Made by a program: the position numbers and the translations under genes
Notes under the pieces: model-generated
Database searches by the model: none
Told to the model about the DNA's origin: nothing
The model's input: the letters and a program-made list of their open reading frames with translations, nothing else
Shown here: one piece after another, positions 12,291 through 25,140 of the stretch
Layout: each line of letters opens with the position of its first letter
How positions within the stretch are numbered: the stretch's first letter is position 1
Assembly: GCA_030386875.1 (NCBI GenBank)
Contig: CM059562.1
Location: forward strand, 70,802,201-70,866,200
DNA: 64,000 bases
Origin: Morinoia aosen
Lineage: Eukaryota; Arthropoda; Malacostraca; Amphipoda; Talitridae
Direction: 5' to 3'

Positions 12291-14159
12291 TTGATTGGTA
12301 CACTCGTTAATACGTAAAAGTGATAAGATAGTTCTGACTATCGATTTCCTCGTCCAAGACGCAAAATTATTTAAATCCTACCTTTTTTCTATTAACACTA
12401 ATTCCTAATTCGCAAGTCCCTGAGCTCGTATTTCAGTGTAAGTGCGCATACATGAGTGTTTTCAATGATACATCGTCACTGTTATAATGTCGTTTTTTTC
12501 TCGGATCGCATTTACAAGTATTATGAAACCAAGATTATGCAATAAAGTGAATGCATTTTCCCAACTAATCTCTCATTCATCTATTTCGACAATTCATTGA
12601 CATGGGTATTCCGATACCCATGTTTGTACATCACACAAGGATCTCTACGATATGTTATTTTAAAAGCAAAGATGTTTTTTGTGTCATCTTTACTGGAAAT
12701 AAATGTTTTTCTTTCTCGCTTTGAGAATAAGCATTACCTTGGGAAAATAGGAAATTACAGTGGAAGGTTGGGTAAGCCATCCTTTTGATGAAATAGAATA
12801 CGAATTTGTTTAGATGAGTATTTTATTTCGATGCTCCGCGGTCTTTTTTTCACTCATTACTTCCTTCTTCAACTCCTATATTGTTACCTCGGCTTCTTTC
12901 AATCTTGCAGTTTCTACTCGTAGAGTCCTTTCTTTTAATTCCGAACTCAATGGTGCCTTCTTCCTTCCTCAGCAGGGAACACCTTTGTTCTGGTTTAAGA
13001 CGTTCAAACTTTCTCTTAATCTTATCTACTACATTACGTGTCTTTTAAACTACTCTATATGAACCTCAAGGCCTGCATTGCGTTCCATAAATATCTTAGC
13101 CTTAGTTCTACTCCGTACCTCATAATCTATATTTTATTGTACATTTACCCCAGTTTTTATTTTACTCTATTTATATTCTTCTCCGTGTAGATTTACTTGG
13201 TCTCTAATTTCTTCCTATGAACTAATTCATCAGGATTTTTCTCGATTTTGAAACGAAATTCTCAGCAGCACCCCGCATACTAGCCGTGCTGCTTGTGTTC
13301 GTTTTGCCTATGTCCTCTCAATCGAGGTTTTTTGGGGGCAATTTACGTGTTATGTTTCGTAGGTAGAAGTTTTTACTGATATTTCTCGCTTTCCTTACTC
13401 ATGATAGCAGCATTCTAAAGAGAAGAGTATTAAAATTTCCACGTAATAGTTTTTTTTGTTATGTGACTCGCAAGGTTTAGCTGTCATCCCATCACGGCTG
13501 CTTCTCGCATGTCCAGCTAGCTTTTACTAACAGATTCTCGTGTATGTATAATTGGTTTCGCTGTTCTCGGAATCGAGACCTTGACTCCGGAACTCGACCG
13601 CTGAGTCGGCATATTGCGTCTTAACCATCAGTACCAGTGTGTTGAATTTTGTCGTGCCCGGACACGGGTGTCCAAATTCGTAAGCACTCGATGTTATGCA
13701 GTTAAGATTTGACCGTGTGCTGTGTGACTCCTACGCGTTCTAAGATAACTCGACATTTTTGTTCCAGAAACGCAAAGAAGTAAAATAAATACTGCTTTTT
13801 ACCTTGCCTTTGCTAATTGTCCGGTATTCTTGTCGCTGTCTGAAAAGCAAGAAAAGACAAGTAATCTCGTATTGCTGTGCGAACTAGAGGACGGTTAACA
13901 AGAATCTGCTTTTTAAGCGTTCGGCAATCACTTTATTTTACCTCACATTATTTGCTAACAGAAGCGATCAGGCATTCGAAAGAATCAAGTTGTGTTCGAA
14001 ATATTGAGACTCATAATATTTACTCAACAATTTCTCACAAAAAATCGTCCAAAAATACGAATAGTTGTCAGTACTGAAGGTTCATTAGAGACGAAGTTAA
14101 GAGCTGCGCAGCGCCTGAGGCAGACAACCCAGAATTCGAGCGAGATCTACTTCCCCTAC
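12291..14159. other. Unassigned AT-rich intron-like sequence
   Basis: Apart from the tRNA-like relic (13545-13645) and a possible SINE tail (12783-13030), nothing is recognised. Confidence 0.4.
13545..13645 (-). repeat. tRNA-like SINE head or tRNA relic
   Basis: On the minus strand GATGGTTAAGACGC resembles an A box and GGTCTCGATTCCGAG a B box, about 40 bp apart, with GACTCAGCGGTCGAG between. A full cloverleaf is not evident. Confidence 0.35.
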
Positions 14160-14204
14160 TTCCCTGGCCTCCCGGTCTGCCCTGATTACATTTGCCCCGG
14201 CCTG
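14160..14204 (-). CDS. Candidate 45-nt exon
   Basis: Fifteen codons (QAGANVIRADREARE), phase 0 at both ends. The acceptor is excellent (cctccttccacacgctaacag, quoted last 20); the donor is gtaggg. Inclusion would not fit the 18077 to 11747 phase link, so at most one reading is right. Confidence 0.22.
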
Positions 14205-17050
14205 CTGTTAGCGTGTGGAAGGAGGAACACCATTATTACATTCTTTTATCTAGATCCTTCTCTTAATAGTGTTTGAAATGTCTTTTTACTATTTTATTTA
14301 TCCTCACGTTTTGTACTTTTTATTGTTCACTTTTCATATACTTATATATATTAATTAGTTTTTTCTGCGGTTTCTACATATATGAATACTTTCATTGATT
14401 CCTCCTTTCTTCATGTTTATTCATAAATTTTCTTTAGTAATTCATTTGCTTGTTAATGATTTTTCCAGCCCATATTAATTTACGTATTCATTAATCTTTC
14501 TTTTTGGGTTACATTATCATTTGAATACCAAAATTTTGAACGCGGTTCTTAAATTCATTTTCAATGACAGGCATAAATTACCTTTTTCCTTGACTTGAAT
14601 CCCTCAGAAGGATACAATTATTGTATTGATTGGAACTAGAAGTCGTAAATGAAGTTTTCTGCGCAGTCTTGAGGATTTCTGGGAGACTTGTAGAACAGAT
14701 ATAAAGTAAATGCTTTAATGTTAGACGATTAAATGTCTCCTACGAGCTTATGGACTTTTTTTAAACATGGGTCAGATGTGTTTATCTTCGTGGCTTTGAT
14801 GATACTCATGTTTAAGGGATTTTGTGGGTTAATCTCAGCAAAATTGCTGTTTTGTATAAACCTGATACATCCTAGTCTTGCTGATTTTGTCTTGCACGTA
14901 TATGCGCGCATTTCGTAAATTTTTAAGTTGTATTTTTCATTATTGTTTCGTACAACAAGTATCCATTCAAGTACTAATCTTTTCAACTGAAGTTATTCAA
15001 GTTTTCTATTAGAATGGCGGAATTCAAGTAAGTATTTTATCATTTAATTTACTATTAAGCGTTAAATTTACAATTAGCACATTGCGCTGCGTTTAACTAA
15101 AGTTCTCGTTGCACTAAATTCAAACAAACGTTCCCACTTACTTTGCTAGAAATGCTGAAGTACTGGATTTGAATAAAAAGTATTTCGGTCGCAGTCCACA
15201 CTATCTATACGAATTTTGATTCTTGACAAACTTGAGTTGAAGAACTTTTTCTGAGCTTCCTTTGATAAAGTTATATTAGGTTGAGGGTGGAATTGTACGG
15301 CGAGCTCGGCGTTCGTTTCAAGCCACGTAAGCGATATTTGATGCACCATGGAGCGGCTGCATCGGAGCACCCACTGCCTTCCATTTTATTCTGAACTGTT
15401 TTTTGTGCTCTGTACGCAGGATGCCTTCACTAGATACAACTTTCGTATCTATGTATATCAGCGCTTCCAGGGGGAAGATGTTTAGGTCGCGAGCTGATGC
15501 TTAAGTGGGTCGTTTTTTGCTGATGTAGAATTATTTTACTATATTTTATTACAGGCTCCTGTTTATTGTTTCGCCGCTGTCTTTCTTTTATCACTTATTT
15601 CCACGTAGAAGTGTGAGGACATAGGCACTGCGCATAGATTTTCCGTTCCCTAAATTCTAAACTAAATGTTACCTTCCTTCTTTCTCTCTTTAGAATATCC
15701 TTGTTGTGGCTAGGGAGGCTTAAACTAACTTATTATCCAATCTGTCCTTTGAGCTTGTTATGACATCCAATTTAAGCTTGAACTTTTTCACAACGCACTC
15801 TCCATAGACTATCGTTTATGTTATGCTTCTCCGCATAACTGTGATAAGGAATATCGCTAAGGATCCGAATAATCGTCCGGCCAACGACTTATTCATAAAT
15901 GATTCAAAAGACCGAATATTAAGCCTGATTTCTGCGAGAAAGCATCACATCGTTGAATTCTAGAACAATCGACTCTTCAGGAACAACGTTCGAACGTCGC
16001 CGATACACGTAATGAACGAAGACGCCAGCCGAAGATGCCAAGAACCTCAACGGGTGTCTTCATTTGCTTTAATTAATATGTATAATATTGATTGTGGGGA
16101 TTTTTATATAGTAATGAGGGTAAGGTTAATGATGTATGTTTTCTATTCAATAGTAGGGATATATCACGTTCTTGTTGGTAACCTTGTTAAGTTGTTATTC
16201 AAAGTTGGCACCTCAAGGTGACGCCGAACGCGGGTTGCCTGAGGGACTCAAAGGGAGAGGGCGGCAGTAGAGGCTAGGACACGATCACAAGCAGCCGCAT
16301 ACGAGTTTGTTCCTCTACCTTGGTCCAGTTGGGCCGAGGCCTTGCCTCTTAAATTCACTACTCAAAGCCATCCTAGAATATCTGTGCCCTCATTCGCTCG
16401 AAAGTGATTAACTTCAAGAATACTCAACTGCAGTGCCAATAACGTAAACTAGAGATTGTCAACCTAAACTGCTACTGTCGGCGTAGTCCCAGCCATCAAC
16501 CTGGTCTCTCTGCCCTCAACCAAATATGGCGACCTTGCTCCAGCGCGCCAGCCAGGCGACATTCAGACTGCGAGCCCTGATCTCCAAATCTCAAGATAAG
16601 TTTCCCTCTGATTTCATGTCAAATCCCAGTCCCCACTCAAGCTTCTGAGTATATTAGGATGTGAATGCGTAGATCGCGTGCGTTCAATTAATGCGTATTT
16701 TCGATGATTAATGTCTCAATATTTTCCTGTGTCCAATAGCGAATTTCTTTAATGTCCTTGTGTTCTTCATATCCTTTAGATAGTTAGGAAAGGAGGATGA
16801 TATGATTTAGAAAGAAAAGAATAATAATGTTTGAAGCCAGGAAACACGGCTAGAATGCACGATTAATTTATGGCCTTAAGTCGCTCGAAACGCTCACCGA
16901 AGATTGAATTAAATTGTGGTGAAATAGAATAAATAAGACATATATATTTGGCAAAATCACATCAAATTTTATTTTTGGGCTAAATTCCGTGAAGCTATAA
17001 CATTTTAAAGAAGGGTAAACATTCTGCGGGGCTACAAACATTGGAATGTG
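14205..17050. other. Unassigned, intron-like
   Basis: Contains the SINE-like copy at 15429. A GC-richer stretch at 16205-16600 is not recognised; no coding frame stands out. Confidence 0.4.
15429..15752 (+). mobile_element. SINE-like copy, diverged
   Basis: GTATCTATGTATATCAGCGC, CATAGATTTTCCGTTCCC, and the end block GCTAGGGAGGCTTAAACTAA are recognisable. Confidence 0.65.
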
Positions 17051-17324
17051 TTGTGTGTGTCTTAGCGGCGATCGAGGGTCGGCTCTTTGGACAGTGTTCT
17101 CAAGTGCTTGAAACAGGATGTCATACATCAAACTGCCACACGGCGGTTGGCGCTTCGTCCAAACTTCTACGGTTCAGGCGTCTACAAAACACAAACACGC
17201 AATCTTGAACAAAAACACATCTCAGGCCAACACAACACAAGACACACACACAACACAAGCACACAACACACATGCGTTGCGTGGGAACGCCCGGACGAGT
17301 CAGCTTCGAAGGGGAGCACATCCC

Positions 17325-17660
17325 GTCGGCCAATCAGCGATCTGTAAGGGATCAGGCCAGTGGGTGTGTCAGAGAACGCGCCAGTTACATTTCGGCAACC
17401 CGAAGCAGGCAAGATTTCCACCAATCCTAAGGGAAACACGTGATCTTTGCAAAGGAACAATCGCGAATAATCTGGAAAAGAAAACAAGCGAGAGTATATA
17501 AGCGGCGGACAGGTACATTCGAGAGGGATTTTTCTTGAGTTATACAAGAAGGAGGTGTACGTGATCTGAGGGCACACCCAACGGAGCATTTCGGCCGCTG
17601 CCGGAATGCTTCCAACGTGAGCGGCAAAAATTTAAATATATGAGTAAAGTGAACGTCGAA
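17325..17660 (+). promoter_or_regulatory. Promoter-like GC-rich segment with CCAAT and TATA motifs
   Basis: CCAATCAGCG at about 17331, TATATAAGCGGCGG at about 17495, and a downstream start-like stretch near 17525, in sequence richer in GC than its flanks. A CA-rich microsatellite (17215-17275) lies upstream. It could be a host promoter or the remains of a retroelement end; no paired terminal repeat is seen. Confidence 0.25.
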
Positions 17661-17891
17661 GTGTCAAGAACAAATAGTCTCCTTGAAGGATGTTAGCATC
17701 GCGGCGATGTTCGTTAACGACCGCTCCACAACGATTCTACGGAGGGAGATTCAAGAGATGTTTCGACTCCAACACCTAGATCGTAATAACTCCCACATGC
17801 AAGCAATAACTGCTCAATGACGAAGTTTGCAACGATGCTACGCAGCAACGAGACCTTCAGAGTTCAATCTCCTTTGGCCCTCAAACGAGAG

Positions 17892-17992
17892 GTGCTCGAT
17901 TTGGAGCGCTGGACGAGAGCAGCACCACTGAGGCGGCAGGCGGTACTCAATTTAGAGCGCCGGGCGGGAGTAACAATACTGAGGCGGCAGTC
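17892..17992 (+). repeat. Two tandem 51-bp units (17 codons each)
   Basis: A plus-strand frame gives VLDLERWTRAAPLRRQA and VLNLERRAGVTILRRQS. The preserved frame between diverged units suggests past coding. The containing frame (17817-18059) has no recognised relatives. Confidence 0.45.
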
Positions 17993-18025
17993 CGGTGAAG
18001 ATGGTCGGCATCGGATCAACTCTAC

Positions 18026-18077
18026 GTGTATTCTTCAGGCAGTATTGGAAACATATTAGGTCATCGAAATCTACATG
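18026..18077 (-). CDS. Candidate exon (52 nt)
   Basis: Seventeen codons (HVDFDDLICFQYCLKNT) plus one base. The acceptor is strong (cgtgctacactttcttgcag); the donor (gtagag) is weak. The leftover C joins GA of the exon at 11747 to give Arg. It abuts the GC-rich repeat-bearing segment at 17.05-18.0 kb. Confidence 0.33.
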
Positions 18078-19276
18078 CTGCAAGAAAGTGTAGCACGAAA
18101 TGATTTGTTTATAGGACTCTGGAAAATTATCCATGCAGTGAATCGCCAGTCAAGTAATAAGTGAAAGCAGTGTGTTCAAATTCAACGCGCTAAATTTCGT
18201 AAATGGCCCCTTTTCTGTATTAGGTGTCGAGTTATTGTTGGGCGTACTAATTATGGGAGTAAATTGTGTTTGCTATGATGTTGTGCACTTAGCAGGAGGA
18301 TGTGTTTCGGTCACAAAGCAAGAGTTCAGATGGTACGTGATGCTAAGTGTTTACTAATTTTTGAACACCTTGTGGTAAGCAAAGTTCTTTGATTTTTATA
18401 TTGCATTATTTCCGCATATTTCGTGTTCATGCTAGCCCATTCATCGACTATGTTTCCTGATTTTTGCACAGTGCGGAAAGTTATTTTTGTCGTAATTCTG
18501 AAATTGTTGGGCTAGCGTTCATTGTGATAAGGAGAGCAAACTTCTCGTTTTTGTGTGTGTCTCATTATGTTGCTCATGTTAACCCGCTCATTTTATGCTC
18601 ATGTTGCTTTAACATTTCCCTGTGCTTTAATCATTGCATTGAAATACTATGTGTGTCACATTCAAATCCACGTGTTTCCAAATAAATTCATGTAAATCTT
18701 CAATCCTTTTATTCTCCATGTCTGGTATGTAGGTGTACGCAAGCATGAAGGACAATATTCAAAATGCTTGGGGGTTGAGACTCCCCCTGCGTGCGTGATT
18801 AGTAACCCTTTTCACGTATCGCGACAAAATATTTATACAGAAACCCTGTATTGGTGGCAGCTACCTTGATATTACCAAGTAGAAAATATATGAATGGTGA
18901 CGAATAATCTTGATGTCACGACTAATAACATAACATGGAAAAAATATCATGCATCGCAACAAAGAATAACGGCAGAGAAAAATGAAGAGCGTGACCTCAG
19001 CGAGACAAAATAAAGAGGGTCACGACATTTATGGTAACCTGAGCAGGGAAGTTGCAGGCGAATACTCCATGTGCTCGATGAGAAAATGTAATACGCTAGT
19101 CAAGCTGTCATTAGCCATGACGTTATTATTTTTAATGTTAAGTATTAGGCTGTATTTTAGGTATTTATATATTAGATATTAATATAGTAATAGGTTGTAT
19201 TTTCTCTTCATTCAAGTTCATTTTTATTAGCATTGATCGTCGAGGTAATCAGTATGTGGCTTGTAATTACTATTAC

Positions 19277-19641
19277 CCCTCAGGGGGATAAAACTATTGT
19301 ATCTATGGAAATTAGCACTACTAGGGGGAAAATGTGTGAGGGCCCGAGATGAGTTAGGTAGGCCTTCTTTTTATTGAAATAAAATGTTTTTGTTATGTTA
19401 AGGACCACCTTTTTTCGGTTCACTACTGTCCTGTTTTTCAGCACCTTCTACTTTCTTCTTCAAATTTTATCTTGTTTCATGAACTTCTTTCTCAACTTAC
19501 TGTTTCTATGCTCCTTCTGCATATATTCCGCGTTCCTTTAACTCAATACTAAACGGTGCCTTGCTCCTTGCTCTCTTCGATGCGCTCTTTTTTGAAGCGG
19601 TTAGGGAGGCGTAAACAAATTTATAATCTAATCTTTTAACC
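19277..19641 (+). mobile_element. SINE-like copy with 15-bp duplication
   Basis: Flanked by TGTAATTACTATTAC (19262-19276 and 19642-19656). Nearly full length; the tail is TAATCTAATCTTTTAAC. Confidence 0.8.
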
Positions 19642-19974
19642 TGTAATTACTATTACACTTGACATCGTCAGTAAATTCAATACTTATGATAATTCGTTTG
19701 CAATGCTCTCACGATTGTGACGCTGATCGCAGTAGGCGATCATGAGTGACGTTACCGTCATGGCACGCCCTACAGTCTGTGAGATGCGCTGCGTTTCCGT
19801 CTCACAACTCAGTAAGTCGAGGCAACTCCTTCATATGCTGTACCATTCTCGATTTATGTTGTGATCTCATCGTTTAAGGTCGAAGCTGGAAATGACAATT
19901 TAGTGATATTTGTCGCAATTAGCGTAGAGATGAGAATTTTTCTTCAAAATACACTGAGGCCCATTGTGCTGCAC

Positions 19975-20085
19975 TTGTTTATATAACGCTGGAATGTTTT
20001 CGTGGCCTTGTTTGTGTAGTGATAGATTGCCGTGATGCACTTTGCTCGCAATGATTAATGTGAGGTAAATGTAAATGAAATCCCT
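19975..20085 (-). CDS. Candidate exon (111 nt)
   Basis: Thirty-seven open codons: RDFIYIYLTLIIASKVHHGN, then LSLHKQGHENIPALYKQ. The acceptor is very good (ctatagcattcgctttccag); the donor is uncertain (gtgcag here, gtattt further on). Its phase-0 end fits the candidate at 18077. The hydrophobic start could be a membrane or buried helix. Confidence 0.42.
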
Positions 20086-21134
20086 CTGGAAAGCGAATGC
20101 TATAGAAATCTTTCTCCACACTTGATGAAGAGGAAACTATTCATTACATGAAATGAATACCTTCTGAGTTCACAATTGAAGGCCCGAAAAATGTTTTTGA
20201 TGAAAGTAGTTGCTGCATCGCAGTAATTGCGAAGAAGCTTTCAACAGTGAAGATATTCTCACGAGTTGCTAACCTGTATACGAGCGTGGAAAAATTCCCA
20301 TCAATTGAGCTTCATTTGATACCTGAACTTTGCAAAAATTACCACATAGTTTACACCACAGTATGCTTTGATAGTTACCCTAACTCTTCAGTAATTCAGG
20401 TCCATCTCAGCACGGAAGTTCTGTTTCAGAAGCGCCTGGTTTCACACGTAATAGACCCAGGGATATTTTTGGGTTGTGTTATTTTTGCCACAATCTAGGA
20501 ACAGCTGACCAATTTCTTAATCGTACCGACTTCACGTATTTAGAGCGAACGGAGTTTTTAGAACCGAATACGCTGTGCACTTTCCCAGACCGGACTTGTT
20601 CATTGTTGAAGTAATGAAATGCCAAATATCATTTCATACTCCGAGCATTTCGAATGGGCGAGAGATTTGTTATTAATTTTTTACTTTATTCCACAGCAAA
20701 AGTTACGCTCAAAAATAACATTACATGCTGCAAAAATAGCATTAACGCTGCTGATCAGTGTTGCTGCACCTCAAGCTCATACATGAATTCATTTTTATTC
20801 TTTATTTGATCTGCGGAATTACCTTAGTTTCTTCGAGTGTGTTCTGATCTTTTGTCACTTGGATACGGACTTAGGTTATTCAGTTGAGTATTAACTGCAA
20901 TTGACGTTCACCTCTTCTTTCGCTGCAAATTTTCATAATTAGGCTAACGAAAAATTGTTTCCTAAAATCTACCGCAGAAACTACGTTTGAATCGCTCGTG
21001 CATACTCCCGGAGAAAACATTCTCAACGAATAAATTTCTGGAGTCAAATAGTTATTCCAGAAAATATCAGTTCATCAGATTCAATGAAATTCGATTTTCG
21101 GCGCGCCATTTCCTTCATGCACTGCAGTGTTTAC

Positions 21135-21164
21135 GTTGCCCGCGTGGTTGTTAAATTTAAATCG
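21135..21164 (-). CDS. Candidate 30-nt exon
   Basis: Ten codons (RFKFNNHAGN), phase 0 at both ends. A long pyrimidine tract (ctctctctcgttcgtcttct) precedes it and the donor is gtaaac. A lead only. Confidence 0.2.
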
Positions 21165-21365
21165 CTTGCATTGCCATTGAGAAGAAGACGAACGAGAGAG
21201 AGAGCGGACTTTGCTATGGCACGCGTCGGTGGAGCGAGGCTTTGCGGTTCCTCGCCGTCCGACCGCGTGTAAATATTTGCTTCGTTTTGATGATGGATTC
21301 GGCGGGTCAGCTCAGGCAATCGCTGCCTCGCCGTCTCCCGGCCCTCTTTTCTTTTCTTCGCTGCA

Positions 21366-22255
21366 CAGGGTTACCAGATGGGCTTTTTTTCGGGCTGAAA
21401 TTATTTTATGAGGCTTGTGTTGAAAGGGTTTGTTTTGGGAGACATAGCGTATCTCGGGGTTGCGTAGGATGCCTTAGCGTCACTCGGGAAGATATGTCGT
21501 GTCTGTTCTTGTCAGCGCACCTCAGGGTACTAGCGCTTCTCCGAGGTTACCCTAGCTGCGCACAGCAGAATCAGCAATACGTGTTGGATTCTGAGGTGGG
21601 TACGACTTGATACTACGTTCCTCTCATGGGATAGAATTATTTAATCTGTTGAGATTAGCGCTCTCGGAGAGAAAAAGTGAGGTCCCACGTTATAAGTTAG
21701 GTTTGTCTTCCTTTCGTACAATTGGAATGGACTTGTTTGTTTTGTTACGGATCATCTTTCATCCGCTCACTGCTGTCCTTCTTGTCAGTACCTATTGCTC
21801 TCTTATTCCATTTTTTATTTCATAAACTTTTTTCAATTTTGCTGTTTTCATGCGCTGGGTGTGGGGACACACCTTGTGCATAGATTCCCAGTTCCCTTAT
21901 TTTCTTATAAAATTATTAACACTAAATTAATGCTTCCTCCCTTGGGAACATCTTTGTTGCAATTAAGGAGACGTTAACTAACTTATAGTCGAAAATTGAA
22001 CTTCACAGAGTTCAAGTGTGATAAACACCCTACCGAGCGGAAACAGAACTATTGAATACACTGATGTTCATGCTTTAATTTACAGACTAAAATTTCAATG
22101 TATGGCCTTTTTCAAATGAAATAAGGTGTAGCCAAAAAGCGTATTTTTCATCATGTGGCCCTGCGAGGATCCAAATGCCGGGTGTTTGTGTGGCCATTTT
22201 TTGTTAGCCAAATATGAAAAATCTGGCCCCAAAAAAAGCCAGTCTGGCAACCCTG
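21366..22255. mobile_element. Probable non-autonomous hAT MITE containing a SINE-like copy
   Basis: Left end CAGGGTTACCAGATGGGC and right end, inverted, CAGGGTTGCCAGACTGGC, both followed by a T run and a GGGC motif. CAGGG(T)TG termini are typical of hAT. No matching 8-bp duplication is found, so two separate relics remain possible. A SINE-like copy (21612-21993) is nested inside. Confidence 0.5.
21612..21993 (+). mobile_element. SINE-like copy, diverged
   Basis: Contains CTCTCATGGGATAGAATTAT, the CACTGCTGTCC block, CTTGTGCATAGATTCCCAG and GGAACATCTTTGTTGC. Confidence 0.6.
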
Positions 22256-22914
22256 GTGTGTGAGGCGCTTGCCCAAGGCCGCATCCCACATTTGTGATTT
22301 GATCCCAGTTTGGTGTGCTGTTCAATGAGCTTTGTCAACTGAAATCCTAGTCCCGTAATGCTGTTGGATAAAATGCTCTGGAAACGAATATTTCAAAATT
22401 ATTCTGAGTCTGATGTCACCTTCAAGCGTACGAGCATCAAGGTTATACTGTACTGGTGATTGGGCAATATCAACACAGCAAGGCCAGCTCACACGTTTTA
22501 TGAAGTTCTGCTATGCTTAAAGAGCTTATTTTATTAAATTCAAACAATTGTTTTCGAATTATGGACACAGACCCAATTGTATTTGCAGTCTCGGTTTCTG
22601 AATAACGATGTGCACGTATTTCGTCCTCAAGGTCAGACGAGCAGATGCTCCCTCGTCAGCACCAGGGTCGGTTGAGGGAAACATGCTTCACAGTCTTCAT
22701 GTCTGAATAAAACGCTAACCGAAGAATGTGAAACTGAGTATGAAGCTTTTGAAGGTTTAAATAATGAATTCAAATTTCACAGTTTTAGTTATGGAATTGT
22801 TCGAAATGATTGATAGCCCTCAAGAAGTTCCTTTGTTTCTCGTTTTGAAATGTCGTGATCATTACTGTGCTTGAATATATCTTGCATTTCTTATTTCCAC
22901 GACGGCCGAGTCAC

Positions 22915-22951
22915 TGACGTTCAAAATCGTACGCTTTAAATAAGCACAATT
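22915..22951 (-). CDS. Candidate 37-nt exon
   Basis: Twelve codons (NCAYLKRTILNV) plus one base; acceptor ctctcattactccag, donor gtgact. A lead only. Confidence 0.2.
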
Positions 22952-25132
22952 CTGGAGTAATGAGAGCTCTGTATTCAACAAATATTTTATCATATTTTGA
23001 CAGTATTCAACGTTTTCTCGATTGTTCAGATTCTTATTCAGAAAAAGTAAATTTGAGATACTAACGATCCCGCAGCTGCTGTGGCTACTTCACAAACACC
23101 CTTACATATAGAGTATGATGAAAATCATCGCTGACTTGAAGAATAATAAGTCCGGCTCACAGATGTTCTCATTGTGTCTCGGGAAGATCTAATCTCATAA
23201 GAGAGAGATGTCCTCGTCAAACATCAAAGCATCTGTCCGTCCAATCAGCGCTGCAATCCTTCAAAAGATTTCCCACGTAATGAATATTTAACACGAAGAA
23301 CGTCGGCGTCTCAGCACTCGTTCATCGTAAAAACGCCGGCTTTGCTCCTATTCTCGAGGCTGATTAAACATCTACCCTCACTTCCCATCTACACACGCCT
23401 CCCCTCTCTCCCAACTACGAAGCTACATGTTGTTGGCTACGCACTTCGAAGAATTTTTTATGCTTTCTTCTCTGAATATTTAGAATTTCATCCAAAATAT
23501 GCATATATTAGCAGGCTCATCCAAATGAAACGAGTTATATGCGATAAGGTTAAAGTTAGGTTAGGCGATAAAGCAGAATACAACTAAAAAATGTGCTGAA
23601 GCTAATTGCAATCGCTTCAGCAAAATTTGAGTTGAAGGGTAATTTCTTATTTAATTCTTGCAGCCAATTAATGTAGCGGTAAAATAGGGACTTAGGTCTG
23701 TTTTGACTCTAGGATGCTATAAAATCCTTTTGATCCTCCTGTGATTTAACCTAGAAATACTACAAGCTTTGTCGCCTCGGTATAAGCAGCTTTTGGCTGG
23801 AATGGTAAAGTTCTATTACAAAGTATATCGTTTACATGGCGTGCACCATTCTTTTGTCTTTATGACGGCAAAAAAATCATCGAAAAAACGTCACATGGAG
23901 AATGCCACTCCGGTCTCAGAACGTAGCTTCAGTTCTGCGTACTCCGCGTGAGCTGCGTGGCTGCATGTGACAGACGACAGCTCATGAGTGATAGGTCAGC
24001 GCATGATTGATGTTTGGCTGTGTTTCGACTCGAAAGTTTCCATCAATCGAGGAATAAACTTATTGGCTTCTTGAGTTTCAATGTGTCATATTTTGTGTCT
24101 CAGAAATAAGTTGTCTGTCTTAAGGAAAAGGTGAAACTGTTGTCTAAATTTTATGTTTGTGGTTGCCTTAACATGACACACCCATGTTATTCTAGAACGT
24201 ATGGCAATCTAGCTTGCTGTATTTCACTGAGATTGTAATTTTTATTGTAGATGTGATAAATATTAGCGCTTGTGGGTAAATTAAACCCCAGACGCTGCGA
24301 GAAAAACTTTTAAATTCTTGAACTCGACTCATAAGCGTAAAATCGATTACATGCACCGCAATGCTAGAATTCTTTGAGCTTGAACAACGATTCTAAAACC
24401 TTCGTAGCCCTTCGTCGACATAGATGTTCCCTTCCAAACCCATGAAAGCAAGTATATGTCAGCAATGACAAGCTTGAATGTTAGTTAGCATGCATAAAAT
24501 ACAAATAGCACTGCAGTGTCCCTAGCAGCCTCCTTTGTCCTAAACCTCACTCGGTTGTGATCATGATAATGTAACACAGTAAAGAAATAGACGATACAAA
24601 TAAAAACAAAAGTACTTCCAGGTTGCTACAGGAATACAACAGAACGAACTGCCATCAGTATTTGTACTAAATCGATGATCCTGAGGAGAGAATTTCGTCT
24701 GAGTGCATAAAGTCGCTTCAAGTTTGCCAGGTATCGACTTCGACTTTCGGAATTCTTGACACATCGAACGGAAATTTTTTGAGAAATGTTACGGTTACCC
24801 ACAACCACACAATATGGTTGCCAACGACGACAGAAACGCTACGAGCCAGGAATGCGTTTGGCAAGCGTATCTCAAGTTAGCCTCGAAACTGAACCGACAC
24901 TGGATCGAAAGAAATATGTCTTCTTCAAGCGACTAAGCATCTGTACAACCTTCTACGCAATCTTTGAGATGATATGTCGCGTCTTGAATAACTTGTACGC
25001 AAGACGCAGGTGTCCCAGCTCTCGCTCATCGCATGTGCGTACGCCGACGTTGGTTTAACGCTTACCCTTGCAATCAGTATACACGCGCCTCTCTTGACGT
25101 CTACTCCGCCACTTTATCCTTCGCCCACAAGG
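22952..25132. other. Unassigned, intron-like
   Basis: A plus-strand frame at 24786-25058 (VSQVSLETEPTLDRKKYVFF) is open for 90 codons next to the hAT but has no convincing splice sites and no recognised family. Confidence 0.35.
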
Positions 25133-25140
25133 ACTGCCAC

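Noticed and set aside
14729-14986. 85-codon minus-strand frame
   Set aside because: AT-rich, Lys/Asn/Ile-biased, with a plus-strand frame overlapping; looks random.
15146-15370. 74-codon minus-strand frame next to a perfect gtaagt donor
   Set aside because: The frame stops before the donor, and no good acceptor fits the frame that reaches it.
16205-16260. Primer-binding-site-like sequence TGACGCCGAACGCGGG
   Set aside because: No flanking terminal repeats or element genes; similarity is too slight to call a retroelement.
17182-17589. 135-codon minus-strand frame
   Set aside because: It runs through a CA-rich microsatellite and the promoter-like segment; Cys/Leu/Val bias is from the repeat.
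20247-20498. 83-codon plus-strand frame
   Set aside because: No splice sites, promoter or recognisable motif, and it is antisense to the inferred gene.
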